From Isoetes taiwanensis (taxonomy: Eukaryota > Streptophyta > Lycopodiopsida > Isoetales > Isoetaceae): a stretch of DNA of 64,000 bases. The notes under the pieces were generated by a model. The model was not told the origin of the DNA. It saw only the letters and a program-made list of their open reading frames with translations, and ran no database searches. Below are positions 30,202-41,466 of this stretch, piece after piece; position 1 is the stretch's first letter, and each line of letters begins with the position of its first letter. The stretch lies in NCBI GenBank assembly GCA_021234155.1, contig JAJEKV010000039.1:11237077-11301076 (forward strand), given 5' to 3'. The translations under genes and the position numbers were made by a program.

Positions 30202-31307
30202 TGTTGCATTCTTTATAGGGGGGATGGCCATGGTATAATCATATAAAGAGGTTAGTATCTCTATATGCTAAGAGAGTGCAGATGTGTTGATCTACATCAA
30301 TATGACAGTTGTGCTATGACTTCTTCGACAAGTTTGAATTGTTGGCATGATCTTCATCAGTAAGCTAAGCTACTTCAACATGGGTAAGTTGTATGGGCAA
30401 CCTCGACAAAGGGAAAGAGTATGATCTAGGCACATATTTAGTAAATATTCTAACAAACATCACATGTCACCGTCTTAGTCATTGCACCACTATTGTCTTG
30501 TTATTTTGTTTGCTCCGGCATGACTCATGTTTCTATGTTCTATGTATTTGTGCTCTGTGACACCGGTCGTTAGTTCTCCTGGCCGGGATTGCTATGTCAG
30601 TCAACTCTTGTGAACTCCCATGGTAAGAGGTCCTCCAGTGCCAGACGTGGGCTGGAAAGGGTATGTACATACGAGGTTCACCCCATCACCCGCTACGGGG
30701 CTTGGAATGTAAGCTGGCTGGGCAACATGCTGCTAACAGGGCCTATATATAGGTTGGCTGAGCTATCCATTGTCGGAGAGTTTGTTTATGATAGTTTGAT
30801 ACTCTGGTTATGTTCTTTGCTCCTAATGTTTATGTTTTTTCTTTGTCGTCGTTGTCTAGCGTTGCACTGTAGGTTCCTGTGTCTTTAAGCTATTATGTTT
30901 GTTATCCAATATTGCAAGAAGTTCTATGCATGCAGAGGCAACTATGGGATCCCCACTTAGTCACAAGAACCAATCCCCTTGAGTCATTGTGCAGTGAATT
31001 AGCAAGCAGTGGTCAAGCTAGCAGCAGCAATGTAGCCGGGGATCATGGTTGACTTCCAGAGGAGAAGCTCTTGTGTTAAATTGTTCAGTCAGATCTTGTG
31101 AATGTATTGATGATAGTGTTTTCTCTAAATATTATTGCATTTGATAATGGATATACTATGGTTGATCTCTGATTATTATGAGTAAGAAGATTCAATTCTT
31201 CGCCAACACTATCAAATTTGACAAGTTTTTCATATCAACCTAGATTTAGAGTTGAATTGACAAGATCTCGAGTTTGCCAGGAGGGTCAACTCGTCACGCT
31301 CGTCACA
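30202..31307 (+). repeat. LTR1 of the gypsy element
   Basis: Starts TGTTGCATT and ends CGTCACA, with the PBS two bases on. Compared with LTR2 it lacks about 48 bp (present at 37199-37246). Confidence 0.8.
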
Positions 31308-31599
31308 GTTGGTATCAGATCTTTGGCTGTTGACATTGATTTACAGATTACAAAGACAATTGGAGATGGTATCCTCAGGAGGAAGAACAACATCTAAATG
31401 CTTCGAGGTTAGCATGAAGGTGATAAGGGAAGCAAATTTTTGAGGACGTTGAAGGTAAAGTTTTATTGCATGTTCAGTAAGATGATTGGTAGTAAGTTGC
31501 CATACAATGAAGTTTTGAGATGATCTATGTTGGATCTGAGACTATAAAGACCCATGAGGACATGGGTAAAAGTTTAGAAGAGGAGACTGTAACGGTTCT

Positions 31600-31782
31600 G
31601 GGCTTGCCTGGCTTGTACATGTTAACAAGGTCGTACTCCTCCAGGAACTCCATCCATCTCCTTTGTCTCAAGTTGAGATGTAGTTGGGTGAAGACATATT
31701 GTAGGCTTTGATGGTCCGTATCTAATTGGAACTTCCTTCCCTATAGACAATGTCTCCATATTCTCAATGCTCTCCAAAGTTG
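31600..31782 (-). mobile_element. Inverted fragment of another Ty3/gypsy polyprotein (RNase H)
   Basis: On the minus strand it reads GRKFQLDTDHQSLQYVFTQ, then RQRRWMEFLEEYDLVNMYKPGK, the hallmark end of gypsy RNase H before integrase. One TAG lies in the frame. Its orientation is opposite to the host element, so it came by separate insertion or rearrangement. Confidence 0.7.
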
Positions 31783-32044
31783 TAATATCCCCGGGGATGT
31801 CACATAGTTTATGGCGTATATACCATGTGAGTGAAAGGGGTGGGTTTTTTTTCACCCTAAACCGTATGTATAAATACGGATAGGGGCTTGGCAAGGGGTT
31901 TTCTGAGGGAAAATCTAGTGTAATATGTATACGAGAAGGGGCGTTTAGAAGGCTGGACAAGGCGTATACGGAGGGTTTTTTGCTGACCCCATTAACGCAC
32001 GTGGCGTATCACCTTTATAGTAGGTGAAACCCCCGGGGTAATAT
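31783..32044. mobile_element. ~250-bp MITE with CCCCGGGG termini and TAATAT duplication
   Basis: The element 31789-32038 starts CCCCGGGGATGTCAC and ends (reverse complement) CCCCGGGGGTTTCAC, with further inverted similarity around GGCGTATA. TAATAT flanks both sides (31783-31788, 32039-32044). Non-coding. The superfamily is unclear. Confidence 0.6.
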
Positions 32045-32054
32045 CTTAGCATCG

Positions 32055-32336
32055 ACAAAGCCAGCACCGAGATGAACCCAAAAATGAACACATGCAATTT
32101 CCGCTATGCCCAGCTTTTAGTATGACAATTAACAAGTCCCAGGGCCAAACGATGAAAATGGTTGGTTCATATTTGCCAAACCCAGTATTTAGTCACGGAT
32201 AACTCTACGTGGCACTCTCGAGAGCTCAAGGAATCCATGGCATAAAGGTACTCATTCTATTGAAGGATGGAGATGCTTCCGCAGACGTCGACTGATCTAG
32301 ATATACAATGAATATTGTATACAAAGAAATCCTCTA
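32055..32336 (+). pseudogene. Helitron helicase (PIF1-like) C-terminal remnant
   Basis: The frame reads [30 protein letters not shown], a TAA, LYVALSRAQGIHGIKVLIL, a TGA, then MNIVYKEIL and the stop. [10 protein letters not shown] and LYVALSR are the motif V/VI signature of Helitron/PIF1 helicases, and the VYKEIL end is typical. Both stops are single C-to-T changes. The rest of Rep/Hel is missing. Confidence 0.85.
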
Positions 32337-32804
32337 ATTGTGAGCCTAATAATCTCTTTGTTCTCATTGATTTCTTTTACTTTATTTCTTTTTTGTCTTA
32401 CTTACTTACTTCTTCATCCATATATATGGTGTGTATTTTGGTTCCTTGGTATGTCTTTGGTCACCATGTAACCACGATTCCATTATTTTGAAATTATTCC
32501 ATCATTTTGAAATTTACAAATAGTGACAACCCAATTTCAACAATGTGGAATTGCATGTAAATACTTTTTATTATCAGCCTTAATTCTAACAGGTCTCAAA
32601 TTACAAGCTAACACTTATCACAAGCCAGTATTCCACATTCAAGTAGATGTAACTCAAGTAGATAATCACAAGCCAGTATTTCACATTCAAGTAGAGTAAG
32701 ATACTCATATACTGAAAGTAAGATTACAATGAAAGTACGAATACGATGAAAATGCACTGAAAGTAGGATTACAATGAAAGTAAGTTTCACATCATAAGAT
32801 ACCC

Positions 32805-33684
32805 ATGGACTCTCATACTTATTTTGCTTGTTCGGCTATCTTCTGTAGTGATGTGTGGAAGGCAAGGAAGCTGGAACAGTTCTCAAAAGACAACAGGTCT
32901 GGAATGGAAGCCGAGGCTTGGTTGGATGAAATGAGAGAGTACGGGAAGGCTTATAGCATGAAGGACAAGGATAAGGGCAGGGTAGCAACAACCAACCTCA
33001 AAGAAGCAGCCAGAATTTGGTGGAAAGGCTATTCCAAAGCCCATGGGTTAAGCAGAGATAGCTGCAGATTCAAGAAGTTCTCCAAGGCTTTTAAGCGTCA
33101 TTCCGTACCGAGGGGACATAAGTGCCATATGATGCAACAGTTTTACAAGTTGGAGCAGGGCAATAAGACAGTCCAGAAGTACACCGAAGAGTTCATGAGG
33201 TTGAGACTCTATGTGCTAAAGTTGAGCGAAAGACACGCAGTAGAGGGGTACATAGAAGGCTTGAATGACGAGATCAGGAAGCTTGTGAGAGCCATAAACC
33301 CCAAAACAGTGTCAGAAGCAGAGTCTAAGGCTGTGAGCTTACAAGGAATGGTCCTCAAGACAAGGGGAAAGCCACGGGAAGCTATAGCCTAAGAGCAACA
33401 AGCCCGACAGCTGCTAGACCTCAATACAATGTAAAGTATGGGAAGCAAGGGAATGCAAACGTTGGCAAACAGGACAAGAAGCAGGTCAGCTTCAGCGACA
33501 AAGAACAAGCAGGTGGTTGAAACTACTCCAAAGCAGTGAAGCAATTCTTACAGTCCATTCCCAAGGAGAAGAGGCAAAAAGGTATTGAAAAGCAGTTGTG
33601 CTTCAGGTGTTTTCAGCCAGGGAATCAGACACACAACTGTTCCTTTGTGATCAACGCAGTGCTAGCAGAGCTAGGAGGATGGGA
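32805..33684 (+). pseudogene. gag of the gypsy element, with CCHC knuckle
   Basis: The core reads EAWLDEMREYGKAYSMKDKD, then RIWWKGY, QQFYKLEQGNKTVQKYTEEF and VEGYIEGLNDEIRKLV, the Retrotrans_gag pattern. A stop follows at 33390-33392. Further on, near 33599-33640, LCFRCFQPGNQTHNC is a zinc knuckle. Between them the frame changes. The pre-insertion continuation GWETPPEIDEEEA crosses the nested solo LTR in frame. Confidence 0.75.
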
Positions 33685-35182
33685 GACACTGTGACGTTCC
33701 AGTACGATATACGGTCTCAAGACGTATACCGTACTGCACCGTCACGCGTACACGCCATTCCAATCGACGTGTAGCCAAGCAAGTGGCACCCTAGGGGGCA
33801 ACTTGCAAGGGTGCGCACACTTATTAATGTGCGCACTTTAGACCATTAACCCTTAAAGAGGCATACCAAGGGTCATGGAAACCCTAAACCTAACTGATAG
33901 CCTATGTAAGGCAACTAAACCCTAATTCTTCCTTTTTTGTCCATGAATCTTTCGAGCTCCAGTTCGCGCGCCTCAAGAGTCAAATCCGACTCCCAAGATC
34001 TGCCCGTGCGCTCTAGCTCGTCAGATTCCCTTTCTGACCGCATCTCCAAGCAGAACAGCGACATGGACGCATTCGGATCAAGAGGAGTGAACCAGGGATC
34101 AGGTATTTAGTCGATTTAATAGCCTAAACCGTATTCCAGCCATCGAACCAATAGGTTTAGCCTATTAAATTACCCTTAGTAGCCAAGCAGATCCCCAGAC
34201 TGGCCCTAACTAAAGAACCTAACTCTATGATATAGATTAGATCTTATTCTTTAGTTCTATGATGATGTGATGGATGGATGAATTCTGTGGACTCATTGTA
34301 TTGGGAAGGGGGGTAGAGACTTACAGCTTAGTAGTTGATGCTCCTAGCTAGCCTCCTTAGCACACTGTAGATTCGGCCTGTGTACAAGAACCACACCTGG
34401 TTATGGGTGACGGGGCCAGACTGGCTTACAAGGAGGTTCGTGTTCTGACTCTTGAACGATCCCTCTGGTGTGTAAGGCCTACCGGGGATCATTGTGGACT
34501 AGGTCTAATGGCTTGCCACTGAGTGCGGGCAAGGCATGGGCTCGACACCCGTGGGGTGATGCGTCACTCTCCATTGGGTTCAAGTCGAATAAGGGCAGTG
34601 GCCCTCTAGTCACCTTGAGTCAGCACGTAGATCTCTGGAGGGAGTGATCCCTACCTGCCCCATCAGAACTGGGGAGATGCAACCCAGGAGTAGCCCCTTT
34701 GGCTATGCATCTGGCGGGCTACAATCAGGTCCCAACACTTTTCAACCTACTTTGCAAAGGAGGGGCGGATGGAGTGGACAACCCTAGGCCATGTTCTTAT
34801 GCCAGCCAAATCCATTGCCATGAATTCTGTCTGCACTGAACTTTGGAGACCCAAGCCGTCAGTCATCCCTTGGAGTCTGAGCCTTGGGTAGGATTTCCCA
34901 TGTGATGTGCTGATCTTTGTCTATGCAGATATGTGATGAGCCATCCTTCGAGATGGCTATGTGATGTTGATGTTGTACACTGACATGTATGTTTACGCTT
35001 CCGCAGCTAGATAGGCCCTGAGGGAGACAGGGTAAAATGACCCCTTCATTCTTCTCACTGGAACTCATCAAGGTTGCAGTAACATATGGAGGGTCTGTAT
35101 CAATATGGAGCTGGTATGGGGGATGAACTCCTGTTTGTATACGGTGAGTGCACCGTATATGAGTAGGGGACGTCACAGACAC
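33685..35182. mobile_element. Nested solo LTR, 1488 bp, with 5-bp TSD GACAC
   Basis: Target duplication GACAC at 33685-33689 and 35178-35182. The LTR 33690-35177 starts TGTGACGT and ends ACGTCACA, a perfect 8-bp terminal inverted repeat. It has no coding sequence. Solo LTRs arise by recombination between the two LTRs of a full element. Its orientation is not certain. Confidence 0.85.
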
Positions 35183-36849
35183 CCCCAGAGATTGACGAAG
35201 AAGAGGCGCACGATTACATCCAGGGTGAGTGCCACATTTTTGCCGCCATTGACTCTGAGAATGCTGAGAGTCAGTACCAGGTCATCTCAACCATTGGAAA
35301 AATCAGAACCAAGTCTTTCTTAGTATTGATAGATACAGGGAGCACACACAACTTTGGTTCGCCAAGGGTGGTAGAAATGTTGAAGCTGAAGTCTGTAAAT
35401 CCAAATCTAGGCTGGTTGTGTTGGCAAGCGGGCAATCTGATACACGGCAGGGAAAAGGATCAACTTCAACATAGACTTGCCGGGTGTCAATATTGAAATG
35501 GGAGCAGAAGTGATGAATATCGGCAAGTACGACTTAATCATAGGTATGGAATACCTTGGGCCAGCCGGAGCGGTAATTGATTGTGCGAAGCAAAAAGTTA
35601 CCTTAACGATGCCAGATGGCAAGATAATTGAGATAACAGGTAAAGAAGTCACCCCAATCATGCAATGCATGTCTAGTAAGAAGTTACTTAGATGCGTAAA
35701 GAAGGAGCAAGTGGCCTATGTCTTTAAGCTCGAAGTTGACGAGCCAGAATCAGAGGAAGACAAGAAAGCAAAAGCATTGAGCAAGTTGCCAAAGCCAATA
35801 GCCAAGCTAGTGAAGGAATTCCATGATTTGTTTCCAAATGAGATCAAGCAACTTCCACCTTATAGAAGAGTCGAGTGTGAGATAGCACTTGAGCCAGGGA
35901 CGAAGCCAACAAGTAAGGCACCCTACAGAACGTCAACTCAGAAGTTGACAGAATTGAAGAAGCAATTGAGGAGTTTCTAGACCTAGGATTTATAAAACCT
36001 AGCGTCTCTCCTTTTGGAGCGGCGATCCTTTTTGTCAAGAAGAAAGATGGAAGTCTCAGAATGTGCATTAACTATCGTCAATTAAACAAGCACACGATCA
36101 AGAACAAGTATGCACTACCTCGGTCAAATGACTTGATGGATCAGCTGCAGGGAGCGAAGGTTTTCTCCAAGATAGATTTGAGGTCAGGGTACCACCAGAT
36201 CAGAATCAAGGAAGGAGACATCCATAAGACAGCATTCGAGATATGGTATAAGTTCACAGTGATGCCATTTGGATTGTCCAACACTCTAGCAACTTTCATG
36301 AGGCTCATGAACGATGTTTTCTGCGAATTTCTAGATACATTCATCATAGTTTTCTTTGATGACATTCTAGTCTACAACAAATCTTTGGAGGAGCATGCCC
36401 AACACTTGAGGGAAGTACTTGAAAAGTTGAGGAGGCATCAGCTTTATGCGAAACTATCCAAGTGCCACTTCGCAACAGAAAGGGTAGAGTACTTGTGGCA
36501 TGTGATCACGGCGGAAGGGATTTCCACCAACCCTGCAAGGATTGAAGCGGTAATTGATTGGCCGGCACCAAAGAACATCCATGAAGTGAGGAGCTTCCTC
36601 GGCTTGGCAGGGTATTACAGAAAGTTCGTCAAGAACTTTGCAAAGGTAGCAGCACCACTAACGAACATCACCAAAGCGAAGAAGATAAAAGATTGGGCGA
36701 GTCATTGGCAAAGGAAGGTCCATGCAGCGTTTGAGACGTTGAAGGAAGCTTTAACGACTGCCCTAGTCTTAGTATTGCCCGACCCAGAGAAAGATAAGTT
36801 GGTGGCAACAGATGCTAGCAAGATTACAACAGGAGTGGTCTTAATGTAG
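35178..36849 (+). pseudogene. gypsy protease and reverse transcriptase, frameshifted
   Basis: VLIDTGSTHNF (near 35322-35352) is the aspartic protease site. After a frame change, GVNIEMGAEVMNIGKYDLIIGMEYL continues the protease; ECEIALEPGTKP leads into RT. Another shift near 35955 precedes [16 protein letters not shown]. The RT block has [43 protein letters not shown] and [11 protein letters not shown], where the usual Y-x-D-D reads F-F-D-D. RNase H is cut short after [12 protein letters not shown]. Confidence 0.85.
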
Positions 36850-36902
36850 GAGGAGAGGGTGGTAGCGTTCAAGTTAATAAATTCCATGAGACTGATTCAT
36901 GA

Positions 36903-38043
36903 TGTTGCATTATTTATGGGGGGAATGGCCGTGATATAATCATATAAAGAGGTTAGTATCTCTATTTGCTAAGAGAGTGCGGATGTGTTGATCTACATCA
37001 ATATGACAGCTGTGCTGTGACTTCTTCGACAAGTTTGAATTCTTGGCATGATCTTCATCGGTAAGCTAAGCTACTTCAACATTGGGCAACCTCGACAAAG
37101 GGAAAGAGTATGATCTAGGCATATGTTTAGTAATATTCTAACAAACATTACATGTCATTGTCTTAGTCATTGCACCACTATTGTCTTGTTATTTTGTTAT
37201 TTCTTGGATCCTCCGAGATCAAACTTCCAGGTTCGGCGGCTTAGGTTGCTCCGGCATGACTCATGTTTCTATGTTTTATGTATTTGTGCTCTGTGACACC
37301 GGGCTTTAGTTCTCCTGGTCGGGATTGCTACATCAGTCAACCCTTGTGAACTCCCATGGTAAGAGATCCTCCAGTGCCAGAAGTGGGCTGGGAAGGGTAT
37401 GTGCATACGAGGTTCACCCCACCATCCACTATAGAGCTTGGAATGTAAGCTGGCTGGACAACATGCTGCAAATGGGGCATGTATGTAGGATGGCTCAGCT
37501 ACCCATTGTCCCGGAGTTCATTTATGATAGTTTGGTATTCTGGTTATGTTCTTTGCTCTTGATGTTTTTGTTGTTTCTTTGTTGTCATTGTCTAGCGTTG
37601 CATCGTAGGTTCTTGTGTCTTTGAGTTGTCATGTTTGTTATCCAAGATTGCAAGATGTTCTATGCATGCAGAGGCAGCCATGGAATCCCCACTTAGTCAC
37701 GAGGAATAAGCCCCTTGAGTGCATTCTGCAGTGAATTAGCACGCAGTAGTCAAGATGGCGGCAGGAATGTAGCCGGGGATTGTGGTTGACTTCCAGAGGA
37801 GAAGCTCTTGTGTTAAATTGCTCAGCTAGATCTTGCGAATGTATTGATGATAATGTTTTGTTTAAATATTATTGCACTTGATAATGGATATACTATGGTT
37901 GATCTCTGATTATTATGAGTAAGAAGATTCAATTCTTCGCCAACACTATCAAATTTGACAAGTTTTTCATATCAACCTAGATTTAGAGTTGAATTGACAA
38001 GATCCTGAGTTGCCAGAAGGGTCAACTCGGCAGGCTCATCACA
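36903..38043 (+). repeat. LTR2 of the gypsy element
   Basis: Starts TGTTGCATT, ends CATCACA; collinear with LTR1 and LTR3. It differs from LTR1 at many sites, so the insertion is not young. Confidence 0.8.
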
Positions 38044-39018
38044 CAAACTTTGGAGCATTATATCTCAGAGACTAGAGATCCTTTTTAGGTGTTTTTTTTT
38101 TTAAATATTTTTGTGTAAGCTTTTCGGATTGGGATCAGGCTGAATTCGTTTGTATGAGAGAGTTATGACAGAATAGTGATGCTAGGCCAGAATTGACTGC
38201 ACTATGTATCTTCTTCTACAGTTTGATTCTTGGAGCGAGAAGCCGATATTTTGAAGCGAATGCCATTGCAAGGGATTTGTAGGTCTATACATGAAGAAAT
38301 TCTCAGGTGGGGCTTTTCTTTAATTGATTTAATTTGAGACACATAGGCTGCCATGTCCAGATTTATGTACACTTTGATAAGAGGGTTATGGAATCTATGT
38401 GGTATAATATGCAAAGGATTGATCAGAAGAAGGCCAGAGTTAGCTATATATTAGAGACTAAAACAAGAATGGCCTCTGGAAGAGGTCTGATCTACCATGA
38501 TTTGTTTGATGTGTATTGCTTTTGTTGTTGCTTAGTTTATTGTGCATATTATTTTCTTGTCATGTTTCTATAAGCAATAAAAGTAAGCTAAGAAAAAGGT
38601 ACATTTGCTAATAATTTTATGAAGATGGATATTGTGTGGGCTCTGCATTGAAGGAATCAAGATGGGACAACAAGATTGGAATGAAGACTTAATAGGAAAT
38701 ACATGTCATTGCATAAAGGTTTTAGTTACGGATAATACAGAATTTTCATGTAGAGAAATCTAGGATACATGGTCTATTTGTAGCTTTGGAACCTAGAGAT
38801 GGGGACGAAGGTAGAGATCAGTTTGGCATGGATTTATGGTCAGCATTGGATGTTGAGATGGAACTAAGCACTTAGAAGGCATGTATGGCATCAAATTGAG
38901 CTATGAGAGCTATGAGGACTATCAGAAGCTTATAGGGGCTTCTGGACATGGCTATGGCATGGAGCATTATTAGCCTAGTAAATGCCTAAGTTATCGGATG
39001 GGTTTGATAATTGATAAA
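38044..39018. other. Sequence between LTR2 and LTR3, no gene recognised
   Basis: No gag or pol motif. It may be internal or 3' sequence of a related non-coding element, since it is bounded by related LTRs in the same orientation. Confidence 0.35.
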
Positions 39019-40161
39019 TGTGGCATTTCTTATGGGAGGGATGATCGTGGTATAATCATAATCATATGAGAAGAGTGTTAGTATCTCTATTTGCTAGTGG
39101 GATGCAGATGTCTTGGATCTATATTAGAACAACAAAGTTTGAGACTTCCTCGACATGTGTGGATCGCCATCATGCTTCTCATCAGTAAGTTAGCTACCCC
39201 AACATGGTTAGATTGTATGGACAACCTCGGCAAGGGTATGGATTAAGCACATGTATAATAAATGTCGTAACGAACATCATATGTGATGGTTTTTATATTG
39301 CACCATTGTTGTCTTGACATTTTGATGTACTTGGAACCTCCAGGGTCGGGCTTCTAGGTCCAGTGGCCTAGGTTACTCCAGCATGTTAATGTCATCTGTG
39401 CTCTATGTTATGTTCTTGTGCTCTGTGACACCAGGCGAGCTTCCTCACAGGCGTAGGTTCCTGGTATGAATGCACGCCAACTCTTGGAACCCATGGTAAG
39501 AGGTCCTCCAATGCCAGATGTGGGCTGGGAAGGGTATGCTCATACGTGGTTCACCCTACCACTCTCGCTACAGGGCTCAGAATATGAGCTGGTTGGGCAT
39601 GTTGCTACTAACAGGTCCCGCATGTGGGCTGGCTGAGCTTCCCATTATCCCGGAGCTATGTTATGATGTTTTGGTATTTTGACTATGTTTCTCTACTTCT
39701 GATGCTCATGTTTGGTATTTCCTATTATGTTGTCATTGTCTAGCACTGTACTCACATAGAATTTGGTGTCTCTCCTTGTGCTTATGTTATTGTATCCAAG
39801 ATTTCCAGAGTATTTCCATGCATGCAGTGGCAGCCACAGATCCCCAATTAGTTACGAGGACTAACCCCAGTAAGTGCATATGCAGTGAATGAGCAGGCAG
39901 GCATTGTAGTTGTGGAGACCGTGGTTGAGTTCTATAGAAGATGCTTCTGTTTGATTTGCTCAGTTGTGAATGTATTGAGGCTAATGTTTTCTTTCAATAT
40001 TATTGTATCTAATAATGGATATTGATCTTTGAATATTACAAGTAAGAAGATTTAGTTCTTCACTATATTCCATTGTTGTCACACCAACCTAACAAGTGTC
40101 TTTGCAAGTTTTGACTAAGATCCCGAGTTGCCAGAAGGGTCAACTCGACAGGCTCGTCACA
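39019..40161 (+). repeat. LTR3, a third diverged copy of the gypsy LTR
   Basis: Starts TGTGGCATT, ends CGTCACA. A PBS-like TTGGTATAC follows at about 40170-40180, so it may be the 5' LTR of another degraded element. It is more distant from LTR1 and LTR2 than they are from each other. Confidence 0.7.
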
Positions 40162-40474
40162 CTTTAAGTTGGTATACATGGATAGATTATTGTGGGTGCA
40201 AATGCTAATATTGAGCTTCAAGAATCGAGATTAATAGAAGGCGCACTCATCATTTGTGGCCTCAAAATTTTGTAGTAGAATATATAAAATTTGTGACACT
40301 ATGAAATAGGTTAAGAGATATATGCAACTGTACTATTGACTCTCCAAATATTTACAGCAGTACATCAGAATCTCATATACATTGCGTGAAGCAGGTGTTG
40401 ACAGAACGTTCAACCAGTTGTATTCACCCTTAATTATTATGGCTATAATATGTCACTGCCGGGATTTCATGTAG

Positions 40475-41466
40475 AGAGATTTTCGTAAATACATATTAAA
40501 ATTTGCAACGTTAATTATGGCTTTGGCATCTTGTGATGCATTGGAATCTAATTAAAGTTTTGGCATCTTGTGTTGCATTGGAATCTTGCACATATTATAA
40601 ATGGTCACATCTATGCATTATGCTTGAGCTACTAGCACATAACTACCATTAAAATTAATTAACACAAACTATTACATCCAACACTTTTAAATCAAAATCC
40701 CCCTGAAACCCCCTTTGGTTTGGGTGCATATTCACACGGGGGTGACTCTGGGAATTGAGAACTGCCGGATGGGCCTGTTTGACATTTATTCCTCGATCTA
40801 GACTATATATAGCAATCCTTATTTGTGATGTATGCTTGTATAATTTTTGGTACACTATACAACGAGGTTTGCAAAATACTATAAGATTTGAGGCAATATA
40901 CTAAATGTTGTTGATTTTGTACATGTGTTATACGACTATAGAGGCTCTCGCGGCCTACGTCACTCCCCGTGTGAATATGCACCTAAACCAAAAGAGGTTT
41001 CAGGGAGATCTTAATTTAAAAGTGTTGGATGTAATGGTTTATGTTAATTAATCTTAATAGTAGTTATGTGCTGATTGTTATGTTAAAGAAAATGTGGGCC
41101 CTTCAGGCCCTAACAAAAGCAAACATAGGTAAACTTTAAGAGCCTAAACGTTAATTACTAAGAAGCTTGGGTATTCTAGTTGAACTTGAGAAGGTCTTTT
41201 ATATTTTTGGCAAAACATAGTTGAATTAAAACTTTAATCTAGTTGTAACTTGGCTAAAGCATGGAATAAAAACACAAGGTGATCAGTTTAAATGTTTTGC
41301 TTGTATCTCAAGCATAATGCATAGATGTGACCACATTCTTAAAATATGTATAGGATTCCAATGCAACACAAGATGCCAAAACCATAATTAGATTCCAATG
41401 CTTCGCCAGATGCCAAAGCTATAATTAGATTCTTCAATGCTGCAAATACATATATGACAATCTCAA
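40475..41466. mobile_element. Foldback-type element with long inverted arms
   Basis: The left arm (about 40475-40745) and right arm (about 40965-41466, with an extra ~230-bp spacer) are inverted copies. Shared words include TTTGGCATCTTGTGTTGCA, GTCACATCTATGCATTATGC and AAAAGTGTTGGATGTAAT. Inside the outer arms the TGGCATCTTG..GCATTGGAATC unit is itself tandem. No coding sequence. Confidence 0.7.

Larger units (their letters stand above)
30202..38043 (+). mobile_element. Ty3/gypsy retrotransposon with 1.1-kb LTRs, nested insertions and integrase deletion
   Basis: LTR1 is 30202-31307, PBS 31310-31320 (TGGTATCAGAT), gag about 32850-33660, protease and reverse transcriptase 35178-36849, LTR2 36903-38043. 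The RNase H frame stops just after [12 protein letters not shown] and meets LTR2 about 50 bp later, so most of RNase H and all of integrase are gone. The sequences outside the two LTRs do not show a matching 5-bp duplication, which hints at recombination between elements. The interior took up a solo LTR, a MITE, a Helitron piece and an inverted gypsy fragment. Confidence 0.8.
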
